Positions 1 to 7,082 of a stretch of DNA of 14,284 nt are shown in pieces (within the stretch, counting starts at the first letter, position 1; each line of letters opens with the position of its first letter). Both the position numbers and the translations under genes were made by a program. The notes under the pieces were generated by a model that was given only the letters and a program-made list of their open reading frames with translations, searched no databases and was not told the origin of the DNA. The stretch spans positions 1 to 14,284 of the forward strand of contig CALDLA010000052.1 of assembly GCA_937898415.1 (NCBI GenBank). Reading direction: 5' to 3'. This DNA comes from an uncultured Prevotellaceae bacterium. Lineage in GTDB: Bacteria; Bacteroidota; Bacteroidia; Bacteroidales; Bacteroidaceae.

Positions 1-26
1 CCAAGGGCTAAGCCAACGACTGAGGA

Positions 27-60
27 GGGGACTGACAGACTACGTGTGCTGCCAGTCCCC
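27..60 (+). terminator. Putative intrinsic terminator at the left edge
   Basis: GGGGACTG (27-34) pairs with CAGTCCCC (53-60). After one A-C mismatch the stem continues with CAG/CTG (36-38 with 49-51), leaving a 10-base loop. On the plus strand the stem is followed by TTTCTATGTTGCTT, a weak T-rich tract. It would best end a rightward gene lying left of the window. It also sits just past the stop of the leftward ATPase gene, but the minus-strand side has no T run, so two-way action is uncertain. Confidence 0.5.
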
Positions 61-74
61 TTTCTATGTTGCTT

Positions 75-1466
75 CTACCAATCAAAAGCTTTCAGCAGGG
101 TGTCCATTTGTGAGATAGCATAGAGCGGACATATCTGTACGTGGCGGATAGTCCCACTGGCTTCTGGGTCCACATAGTCGAAGGCTCCAAAATTTTCCAG
201 CGAGCACCGGATGGCGTTCCTGAGTCTCCTTTCGCGCATAAAAATCCAAAGGCTCTTCATCCCGCCTTGCGTTTCGGCTTTCACCTCGATGGGCAGTACG
301 GTCTGACGATAGCTGGAAATGTAATCTACCTCAGCCTGTGAGTTCTTCGCCTGACGCTGCCAGTAGTACACCTCATGACGGATGTTCGGGGTGCGGTAGT
401 GCAGCAACTCCAGTCCGGCCAGCATCTCAGCCATCGGCCCTTTGTTGACCAGGTCAGTGACATCGCTCGTCAAGATCTGTTCAGTGAGTTCCGAGATGTC
501 GCCCGTGGTCATGTTCAGCAGACGGAGCATCAGCCCCGTGTCTAAAAGGAGTATCTTCTGGTATGACTTGTCGGCCTCGCTCCCAAGAGGCAGGCCATTA
601 GCATCTGTATGCGTCACGGGTATCACGATTCCCGCTTTCGTGAGCATGTCCAGCGCCTTCTTCACATCGGCGGCTTTATAGCTGCCTTCTACAGCTGAGA
701 AGACAAATTTATTCGTAACCTGCACGGCGACACTGCGCATGGTGTTCCGAAGCAGCGTAGGGTCGATCTTCTTGCGGTATTTGGGGAAATCGTCTTCGTA
801 AGTCACCACGATATCGTCCTGTATCTCCTGACAGGCCAGATAGTCGTGTGTCTCCACCCACTTGGCCACAGCCTCAGGCATACCACCCACGAGCATGAAG
901 GTACGCATGAGGCCCACCAACTTCTCATATAGGGGCTGTGGGAGCGGCTGAGACGATGAGGCATTGTTACGGGCTTCCATCAAAAGTTGTTCACTGTTGG
1001 CGACGAGAAATTCGTCAAAGGTCATCGGGAACATGAACATGGAATGGATGCGACCCACGCCAAAAGACGACAACTCTTCAAGTGCGAACTCCAACAGCGA
1101 GCCAGCGGCCACCACATGCAGCTCTGGTAGGTCTTCCTTGAAGAACCATAGCGACATGATGGCTTCGGGACAGGCCTGCACCTCGTCAAGGAAGAGTAGC
1201 GTCTTGCCTGGCACAATGCGTTTCCCTGCCATTGCGGCTATCTGCGAGACAATCTTCTTTACATCAATGTCCTTCACTTGGAAGAGCGGTAGGTAGGACG
1301 CCTGTTTTTCGAAGTTGATCTCTATATAACTCTCGAAACTTTCAGCCAGATGACGCACAGCGGTTGATTTACCCACCTGACGTGCTCCTCGAAGCAATAG
1401 TGGCTTGTGAGTTTCGCGAGAAGCCCATTCCGAAAGATATTTGTCTATAAATCTTGGATAATACAT
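75..1466 (-). CDS. AAA+ ATPase with C-terminal DUF4143 domain
   Basis: This 463-residue protein is a complete member of the AAA_14/DUF4143 ATPase group, which is abundant in Bacteroidetes and archaea and has no settled function. The N-terminal AAA+ core has Walker A GARQVGKST (residues 27-35, K33), Walker B LLFLDE (90-95) followed by VQ, and a sensor-1-like segment AAGSLLEF near residue 120. The C-terminal part has the family's nuclease-like pattern, EVDY followed by IEVKA, resembling a PD-(D/E)XK fold; whether it cuts DNA is not known. No signal peptide or membrane segment is seen, so it should be cytoplasmic. The start ATG (1464-1466) lies about 20 bases downstream of the likely transcription start of a good Bacteroidetes promoter. 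The gene stands alone, divergent from the operon at 1772, with a direct-repeat array running into its promoter. No partner gene is visible. Confidence 0.9.
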   Translation of the reverse strand: MYYPRFIDKYLSEWASRETHKPLLLRGARQVGKSTAVRHLAESFESYIEINFEKQASYLPLFQVKDIDVKKIVSQIAAMAGKRIVPGKTLLFLDEVQACPEAIMSLWFFKEDLPELHVVAAGSLLEFALEELSSFGVGRIHSMFMFPMTFDEFLVANSEQLLMEARNNASSSQPLPQPLYEKLVGLMRTFMLVGGMPEAVAKWVETHDYLACQEIQDDIVVTYEDDFPKYRKKIDPTLLRNTMRSVAVQVTNKFVFSAVEGSYKAADVKKALDMLTKAGIVIPVTHTDANGLPLGSEADKSYQKILLLDTGLMLRLLNMTTGDISELTEQILTSDVTDLVNKGPMAEMLAGLELLHYRTPNIRHEVYYWQRQAKNSQAEVDYISSYRQTVLPIEVKAETQGGMKSLWIFMRERRLRNAIRCSLENFGAFDYVDPEASGTIRHVQICPLYAISQMDTLLKAFDW

Positions 1467-1493
1467 AAATGTGTCACCTTGTTATTTTGTGTG

Positions 1494-1525
1494 CAAAGAT
1501 ACAAAAAAGATATTATCCAAACAAA
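1494..1525 (-). promoter_or_regulatory. Bacteroidetes-type promoter of the DUF4143 ATPase gene
   Basis: Read on the minus strand, TATCTTTG (plus 1494-1501) matches the -7 consensus TAnnTTTG exactly. TTTG (plus 1522-1525) matches the -33 box, with 20 bases between them, the usual spacing for the primary sigma factor of this phylum. The expected transcription start is near 1487, giving a leader of about 20 bases. The -33 box lies inside the first copy of the direct repeat at 1515-1530. Confidence 0.75.
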
Positions 1526-1597
1526 TAATTAGGCGAAAAAATGACAAAATCCAAAGAAATAATTTGGTAAAATATGACAAAATCCAAGGAAATAATT
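1515..1597. repeat. Three-copy 16-base direct repeat upstream of the ATPase
   Basis: The sequence ATCCAA(A/G)(C/G)AAATAATT occurs at 1515-1530, 1549-1564 and 1582-1597, with start-to-start spacing of 34 and 33 bases. The second and third copies share eight more bases on the left (ATGACAAA), so they match over 24 bases with one difference (1541-1564 and 1574-1597). The spacing is close to three DNA turns, so bound proteins would face the same side. The first copy covers the -33 box of the ATPase promoter. This suggests an operator array, perhaps for autoregulation, or a repeat tied to this gene family; the role is inferred. Confidence 0.8.
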
Positions 1598-1637
1598 ATG
1601 CAGGCCTGCTGGAACGGGGCCGACGTAACGGGAAAAA

Positions 1638-1649
1638 GTGATAAATCAC
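1638..1649. promoter_or_regulatory. Candidate operator: inverted repeat upstream of the operon promoter
   Basis: GTGAT-AA-ATCAC is a perfect 12-base inverted repeat centred about 63 bases upstream of the predicted start of the rightward transcript. That is where class-I activators often bind. The half sites recall Crp/Fnr-family boxes but the spacing is shorter than usual for that family. A second perfect palindrome, GCAGGCCTGC, lies at 1600-1609. Both are short enough to occur by chance. Confidence 0.25.
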
Positions 1650-1668
1650 GCAAAAAAATAGCTTTTCT

Positions 1669-1700
1669 GTTGCTTAATTGAAATAAAATGTTTATCTTTA
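1669..1700 (+). promoter_or_regulatory. Putative promoter of the rightward operon
   Basis: TATCTTTA (1693-1700) matches seven of eight positions of the Bacteroidetes -7 pattern TAnnTTTG, counting the two free positions. GTTG (1669-1672) is a one-mismatch -33 box at exactly 20 bases. Transcription would begin near 1706, giving a leader of about 65 bases. A 6-bp hairpin, CCCAAA (1703-1708) with TTTGGG (1718-1723), would form at the 5' end of the RNA. No comparable promoter was found in the later gaps, which supports a single transcription unit. Confidence 0.55.
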
Positions 1701-1771
1701 CACCCAAATTACAGAAGTTTGGGAAAAACTTTACAAGCGAAATTTAATAACGGACTAAAACAAGTAGAGCT

Positions 1772-3019
1772 ATGAAAAAGAAAAATCTTATTATCATCCT
1801 GAGTGGGGTGGTTGCATTGTTTGTCGTGGGACTGATTGCGTCTCACCATATAGACTGGTCTGTTGATGAGGAAAAATCGAGCGGAGACATTGGGAAATCT
1901 TCCCGTTTCTCCCGCAAGACGGCTACTGAAAGCATTACCAACATGGAGGAACTCCTGCAGAATGACGCTGCTTACAAAGACGGCATCGTGACCGCATACG
2001 TAGTGATGCAGACACGCGCAGCACAGTTTGGTTCCCTCGTGGATATGTCCAACGAAGTAGCCGGCAGCTTGCAGGAATTTGCCGACGTGCTCAAAGACAT
2101 GAACGAAACAAGCGAGATGGTGAAAAACGTCTGTGCAGCACTGATGACTGCTGGCGACGATCTGAATGCTGCCCTGAGCGGCGAGCAACGTCCCGACCTG
2201 GCCCAAAACACCATCAATGCCTCGCTGGCCTACACCACGCTTCAGAAACAAAACAATCTGGCTGATCGCTTCATTGAAGTCACCGACAATTATCTGAAGA
2301 AAGCCAAAGGCGACGACCGCCTGAAATTTGTTCGCGACCAGTGGGTGGACTACCAGCAAATGACCGCAGCCCTGAACAGCGACACCGAGAGAGCTAAGGA
2401 GTTGGAGAAGAAGGGCAATCTTCTTTCGGCTGAAAAGAGCGTCGTCGCCCTGGGATCGTTTGAACCTGCCAGCCAATTGTCTCTGATAACTAGTGCATCG
2501 CTTTCCCACAGCCTTTCTGTTGACAGCAAATTATCCAATGCGCTTTCTTCCGAATCCCTCCATCAAGTTATTCATATTCTTGGCTCCTACGTTTCTTCAA
2601 ATCTTCAGAGCGCAAAAACTGGCGAAGTCATGAATAGCCAAGAAGCGGCTCAATTGTTCGCCCATGCGGCCGACAGGGTGATTGCCAGTGTTATCCAAAG
2701 CTCTTCACTGAGTAGTCAGGCGAAGGAAACTGCCCTTAGCAGTCACGCACAAGGTGCGGCGCTGAGCAGTCAGGTACAAGGTGCGGCGCTGAGCAGTCAC
2801 GCACAAGGCGCTCTGCTGAGCAGTCAGGTACAAGGTGCTCTGCTGAGCATGAGTCAGGCCCCCAGTGTCCTGAGCGCTTTCGATGGTGTGATGAACGCCC
2901 TCCAGAGCATGCCAGGCAGTTCCGCTTTGAGCCAGCACCTGGAGGTTTGCAACCAGTTGGGTGGCATCATCAAAGCAACATCGCTGGGAAGCAAGGCAGA
3001 GATGAGTTCCTTAAGATAA
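1772..3019 (+). CDS. Membrane-anchored helical protein with 9-residue tandem repeats
   Basis: I do not recognise a family for this 415-residue protein. A KKK N-terminus followed by a hydrophobic stretch (about residues 5-23) looks like a signal anchor placing the rest in the periplasm. There is no lipobox cysteine and no clear signal-peptidase site. Residues about 55-225 look mostly alpha-helical and polar, rich in E, K, N, Q and A. From about residue 230 the sequence becomes rich in Ser and Leu with recurring LSS motifs, ending in five tandem 9-residue units at residues 312-356 (types ALSSHAQGA and ALSSQVQGA). It is the first gene after the operon promoter, and its stop is only 6 bases before the metallopeptidase gene. 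It might be a structural partner or a substrate of the two downstream proteases, but that is inferred from gene order alone. Confidence 0.8.
   Translation: MKKKNLIIILSGVVALFVVGLIASHHIDWSVDEEKSSGDIGKSSRFSRKTATESITNMEELLQNDAAYKDGIVTAYVVMQTRAAQFGSLVDMSNEVAGSLQEFADVLKDMNETSEMVKNVCAALMTAGDDLNAALSGEQRPDLAQNTINASLAYTTLQKQNNLADRFIEVTDNYLKKAKGDDRLKFVRDQWVDYQQMTAALNSDTERAKELEKKGNLLSAEKSVVALGSFEPASQLSLITSASLSHSLSVDSKLSNALSSESLHQVIHILGSYVSSNLQSAKTGEVMNSQEAAQLFAHAADRVIASVIQSSSLSSQAKETALSSHAQGAALSSQVQGAALSSHAQGALLSSQVQGALLSMSQAPSVLSAFDGVMNALQSMPGSSALSQHLEVCNQLGGIIKATSLGSKAEMSSLR
2705..2857 (+). repeat. In-frame 27-base tandem repeat, with a 54-base higher order
   Basis: Units lie at 2705-2731 (degenerate), 2732-2758, 2759-2785, 2786-2812 and 2813-2839, with a partial unit at 2840-2857. 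Each encodes nine residues of the form xLSSxxQGA. Units alternate between HAQ and QVQ at the variable core, so the array looks like a duplicated 54-base dimer. Unit length is a multiple of three, so copy-number change would keep the reading frame. Confidence 0.9.
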
Positions 3020-3025
3020 GGAAAT

Positions 3026-6019
3026 ATGATCATGCGTAACTGGATCATCGTTCTGCTCATGTTGCTGACTCCCGGCATTTCGCGGGGGCAGGCGCAGACC
3101 TATTTCCAGTATAAAACGGATGATGCGCGACTGGTGTTCTTCGACAAGAACCTCTCGCGCTACATTCCCCACATGGTACGCATGTACCAGAATGGCAAGG
3201 CGCTTCACGGACAGATATGGACCAGCGATTCTGTATACGTACCGGAAGCCCCCATGCTACTACTTACAGACTGGGAAGACGACGGCAATGGAGGAGCGAC
3301 GCCATTGCCGCGTTCTCTTATCCAGATTGGCATGGCTCCGCTGAACATGTCATACTACATCAATCCGTCGGGTGAGCGTTACCGGCAGCTGTTCTGCCAC
3401 GAGTACACCCACATTGTGATGACCGACAAATACAACAAAAGGGACCATAACTGGCGCCGCTTCTTCGGCACCAAGGTGAGCACGGACAACGCCCAGCCCC
3501 TTTCTGCCGTGTGGAGCTATCTGAGCGTTCCCCGCTGGTATGCTCCCCGCTGGTATCACGAGGGCATTGCCTGCTTCATGGAGACCTGGCTTGGAGGCGG
3601 CGTAGGGCGCTCGCTGGGCGGCTACGACGAGATGTATTTCCGCAGCATCATCAACGAAGGCGACAAACTCTTTTCTGTGGTAGGCTTGGAGACGGAGGGT
3701 TCAACCATGGACTTCCAAGTAGGTGCCAACGCCTACCTCTATGGCACCCGCTTCGTGAACTATCTCACTAAGACCTATGGCTACGACAAGCTCATCCGTT
3801 TCTACAACCGGACGGCCGACAGTCGCACATTCTTTGGCCGACAGTTCAAGAAGATTTACGGGAAATCGCTCCGAAAAGCCTGGGATGAGTGGAAGGAAGA
3901 CGAGCGCAAGCACCAGGAAGCCAATCTGGCCAACATCCACGAATATCCCATCACAAAGACTGAGCCGCTGACTGAGGAACCATTAGGGTCTGTTTCACCT
4001 TTTGTATATGACCCTGCCTCTGGCAAAGCGTATGCTGCCATGAACGCTCCCGGCCACTTTGCGCACTTGACAGAAATCGACCTGGCAACGAAAGAGCAGA
4101 AGACACTCACCGACATCTACGGCGTCCAGCTATACAATCCCGCCTATGTGGCTCTGGACCACAAGAACGGACGCATCATCTTCACCTCAAACAACGCCAA
4201 GATGCGTGGGCTGTCGGTATATGACATACAGAAGAAAAAGGTAGTCAAGAAGAAAAAGTTCCTGCGCATCAACAACATTGTCTATGACAACGCCCACGAC
4301 TGCCTCTACGGTCTTTTCTCCAACGGTGGCACGCAGTCCATCGTCCGTCTGGTTCACGACCTGGAGAACCCGGAGGTAATCTATGGATTCCCCTTTGGCG
4401 TGAGCGTTTTCGACGTAGACGTTAGCCACGACGGCAAATGGCTGTCGCTCACCCGGCAAGGCGACAACGGCGAACACACACTCCTGCTGTTCAACACCGA
4501 GGAACTGGCGCAGGCCATCTTCAAGCCCGTGGAGTTAGTGACGTGGGAAGACACCAACTTAGGGCAGTTCCGCTTCTCGCTCGACGATAAATACCTCATT
4601 GGCAGTTCTTACTATACCGGCGTTTCCAACCTTTGGCAAATCAACTTGGAAACGCGCCAGATGGAGATGCTCACCAACACCGACATCGGCCTCTTCGCCC
4701 CATTGGAGATTGCTCCCGGCCAGCTGCTGGCACTTGAGTTCAAGCGCGACGGCATGCAGCCAGTCACCCTTTCCCGCCAAGTGGTCAGCGATGCCAATGC
4801 CGTAAAGCTCTACGGACAGATTACCTACGAACAGAACCAGAAGGCTTTGGAATCGGTTGGTCTGCTGAGAGACTCCCTGCCAAAAGTGGATTTCGGCGAC
4901 GTCTACAACAACATTGTCCCTTACAACGTCATCAAGGAGATGCGCTTTGCGGGAGCCTACCCCACCCTCACCGGCTTTACTGATGCCGACGCCTGGAATC
5001 ATGTTACACCCGTATTGGGTTACCGTTTCTTCCTGAGCGACCCCGTGGGCCTGAGCAGCATCAGGTTGTTGCTCGGCACCTCGCCTTGGAGCCACAACGA
5101 CTGGAAAAACAGATTCCATGCCGATTTTGAGTGGAGATATTATTTCTGGGCGCTCAAAGCCGCCTGGAACCACACCGATTTCTACGATCTGGCAGGCCCC
5201 ATGCGCAAAAGCCGCAAGGGCTATCAGGTTTTGCTGTCCTACGACTTCACCAACACGATGGTTTCGCCTTACTCCCGTGCGTGGGGCTTCTCCGTCGGAG
5301 CCTACGGCGACATGGATGCGCTGCCGCTTTACCAGGAAATCGGGACAAGCGATGTCAAGTCTATGCAGACGGCCTCCTTATACGGCAATTTCTCCAAGGT
5401 GCGCACCTCGCTGGGCGGCGTCATGCGTGAGCAGGGCTACGACCTGGGCCTCCAGGGCTACACCTATCTGGCCGACGGCCACTTCTATCCCTCCGTTGAG
5501 GCCACTGCCGATTTCGGCACGCTGGTTCCCATCGACAGAAACACCTCATTCTGGCTCCGCACTGCCGCCGGCCATAACTTCGGCGATGACGAAACGGTGT
5601 TCGGCAATACGTATCTCGGCGGTTTCCGCAACAACCTGATAGACAATCGGAATGCGTTCCAGTATCGGTCAGCCCTGGCCATGCCAGGAGCCGACATCGA
5701 CGCCATCATGGCGCATTCCTATGCCAAAGCAACGGCCGAACTTAATCTGCGCCCTCTCCGGCTCAACGACTTCGGCACACTGTCCTGCTATCCCACATGG
5801 ATTCAGTGCTCTCTGTTCGGAACGGGGCTTTCTGCCTGGAATCCCGGCACCTCGCACAAGATGTATTATAGTGCCGGCTTGCAGCTAACCACCGAACTGG
5901 TGTTCATGAACTATCTCAAGACCACGCTTTCCTTCGGCTACGGCCATCTGTTTGCCCCGGAAGGTTTCCCGAACAAGAAGCATGGCAACGAATTTATGGT
6001 TTCACTCAAACTCCTGTAA
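3026..6019 (+). CDS. Outer-membrane or secreted zinc metallopeptidase: peptidase, propeller-like and beta-barrel domains
   Basis: This 997-residue protein has a signal peptide (hydrophobic core at about 5-16, likely cleavage near GQA at 22-24). A peptidase-MA-like gluzincin domain follows, with HEYTH (H125, E126, H129) and the downstream EGIA motif giving the probable third zinc ligand E179; the active site looks intact. Residues about 320-600 contain repeated strand pairs with YDP, EIDL, VYDIQ and LFNTEE patterns, like a TolB/PD40-type propeller. From about 650 to the end, alternating aromatic strands and YDFT/YGDMD turns look like an outer-membrane beta barrel, though the last residue is Leu rather than the usual aromatic. 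An AAGGA box (3018-3022) fits a start at 3032 (9-base spacing) better than 3026; both give the same signal peptide. The stop overlaps the next start by one base (TAATG). Substrate is unknown. Confidence 0.85.
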   Translation: MIMRNWIIVLLMLLTPGISRGQAQTYFQYKTDDARLVFFDKNLSRYIPHMVRMYQNGKALHGQIWTSDSVYVPEAPMLLLTDWEDDGNGGATPLPRSLIQIGMAPLNMSYYINPSGERYRQLFCHEYTHIVMTDKYNKRDHNWRRFFGTKVSTDNAQPLSAVWSYLSVPRWYAPRWYHEGIACFMETWLGGGVGRSLGGYDEMYFRSIINEGDKLFSVVGLETEGSTMDFQVGANAYLYGTRFVNYLTKTYGYDKLIRFYNRTADSRTFFGRQFKKIYGKSLRKAWDEWKEDERKHQEANLANIHEYPITKTEPLTEEPLGSVSPFVYDPASGKAYAAMNAPGHFAHLTEIDLATKEQKTLTDIYGVQLYNPAYVALDHKNGRIIFTSNNAKMRGLSVYDIQKKKVVKKKKFLRINNIVYDNAHDCLYGLFSNGGTQSIVRLVHDLENPEVIYGFPFGVSVFDVDVSHDGKWLSLTRQGDNGEHTLLLFNTEELAQAIFKPVELVTWEDTNLGQFRFSLDDKYLIGSSYYTGVSNLWQINLETRQMEMLTNTDIGLFAPLEIAPGQLLALEFKRDGMQPVTLSRQVVSDANAVKLYGQITYEQNQKALESVGLLRDSLPKVDFGDVYNNIVPYNVIKEMRFAGAYPTLTGFTDADAWNHVTPVLGYRFFLSDPVGLSSIRLLLGTSPWSHNDWKNRFHADFEWRYYFWALKAAWNHTDFYDLAGPMRKSRKGYQVLLSYDFTNTMVSPYSRAWGFSVGAYGDMDALPLYQEIGTSDVKSMQTASLYGNFSKVRTSLGGVMREQGYDLGLQGYTYLADGHFYPSVEATADFGTLVPIDRNTSFWLRTAAGHNFGDDETVFGNTYLGGFRNNLIDNRNAFQYRSALAMPGADIDAIMAHSYAKATAELNLRPLRLNDFGTLSCYPTWIQCSLFGTGLSAWNPGTSHKMYYSAGLQLTTELVFMNYLKTTLSFGYGHLFAPEGFPNKKHGNEFMVSLKLL

Positions 6020-7065
6020 TGCAATTCATAGCCGCTTTCGTTCCTGTCATCATCTATATTCTTGTGGTTTACAAGATCGATAATTTTGCACTCGTCAGTG
6101 TGAAGCGCCTGCTCCTGTTGGTGACAGTCGGCATGGCGACGGCACTGGTCTGTTTCGGTCTGTTCCAAATCCTGGGGAAGTACCTTTCCGAAAACCAGTC
6201 AGATTATGTTCATCCCGTTCTGGAAGAGGTGGTTAAGGCTGTCCCACTCCTCATCTTAGCCTGCCGCAAGAAGATGGTGTTCTTTATCGACAGCGTCATC
6301 TGCGGCTCGGCCGTGGGCGGTGGATTCTCCATCCTGGAGAATGTGTTCTATTTGCTGCTGGGCGAAGAGATGGGCTTCGGAACCGTACTCTTCCGTGGTT
6401 TGGAGGTAGCGCTCATCCACATGGGGTGCAGTGCCATCATTGCTGCCGGCCTCATGCTGGCCGTCCGCATGTCCGAGCGTTCCCGCGCACGGATGAAAGT
6501 GGATCGGGGCGACGTCCTCATGGCCGCTTTCCTGCTGGCAGTAGCACCCACACTACACGTGTTTCACAACCTGTTCCACTTCAACCCGCTCATGCAGTTC
6601 GTTTTCGTTCTCGGCACCACGGGAGCCCTGCTGGTATTGACCTACCAGTACGACGTCGACCTGATTCACAGTTGGCTTGACAAGGGACTCGACAAACAGC
6701 TAAGTCTGCTCAGTTCCATCCGCGAGGGCCATCTGGACGATACCACTACCGGTGTTTTCCTGAAGTCGGTCAAGGAATCGTTCCCGCCAGAAGTCTTTTT
6801 CGACATCATCTGCTACGTACAACTCCACATTGAACTCTCCGTGGCAGCCAAAAGCCGCGTCATGCTACGGGAGTCTGGGCTGACCCAGGATCTGCCCCTG
6901 GAAAAAGAGCAGAAGAAACTCATCCTCTCTCAATTCGTGGAGTATAATATGCTGGAAAAGAATATCGGAAAGACAGCCCTGATGACTGTTGCCCCCATCG
7001 TAAAATACAATCCTGCCGACCTCAAGTCCTTAGACGACCTGCGGGCAGAATGCCGGGAGAAATAA
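6019..7065 (+). CDS. PrsW-family intramembrane protease with C-terminal extension
   Basis: The 348-residue product has about seven hydrophobic segments in residues 1-210 and carries the motifs of the PrsW family (PF13367): EEVVK (E69, E70, K73), FSILEN (103-108, E107), LIHMG with H134, and HVFHN (H180, H183). In Bacillus subtilis, PrsW makes the first cut in the anti-sigma factor RsiW. No sigma or anti-sigma gene is seen here, so the substrate is probably different or encoded elsewhere. A soluble region of about 130 residues (about 215-348) follows the membrane core, longer than in the Bacillus protein (about 218 residues in total). The ATG overlaps the stop of the metallopeptidase gene by one base (TAATG), so the two proteases are likely translationally coupled and made together. 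Earlier name variants would be CAAX-like or M82 peptidase. Confidence 0.85.
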   Translation: MQFIAAFVPVIIYILVVYKIDNFALVSVKRLLLLVTVGMATALVCFGLFQILGKYLSENQSDYVHPVLEEVVKAVPLLILACRKKMVFFIDSVICGSAVGGGFSILENVFYLLLGEEMGFGTVLFRGLEVALIHMGCSAIIAAGLMLAVRMSERSRARMKVDRGDVLMAAFLLAVAPTLHVFHNLFHFNPLMQFVFVLGTTGALLVLTYQYDVDLIHSWLDKGLDKQLSLLSSIREGHLDDTTTGVFLKSVKESFPPEVFFDIICYVQLHIELSVAAKSRVMLRESGLTQDLPLEKEQKKLILSQFVEYNMLEKNIGKTALMTVAPIVKYNPADLKSLDDLRAECREK

Positions 7066-7082
7066 TTAACCACATAAATCTT

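Noticed and set aside
1513..1707. Minus-strand 64-codon frame with an internal repeat (IISLDFVIF twice)
   Set aside because: The protein repeat is only the translation of the 33-base-spaced DNA repeat; the frame overlaps both promoters and has no family likeness.
2705..2857. CRISPR-like array
   Set aside because: The units are directly adjacent without spacers and lie in frame inside a coding sequence.
7050..7082. ATG 7050 as start of the kinase gene
   Set aside because: It would overlap the preceding gene and add 11 residues encoded mostly by its end and the gap; ATG 7083 or 7092 fits better.
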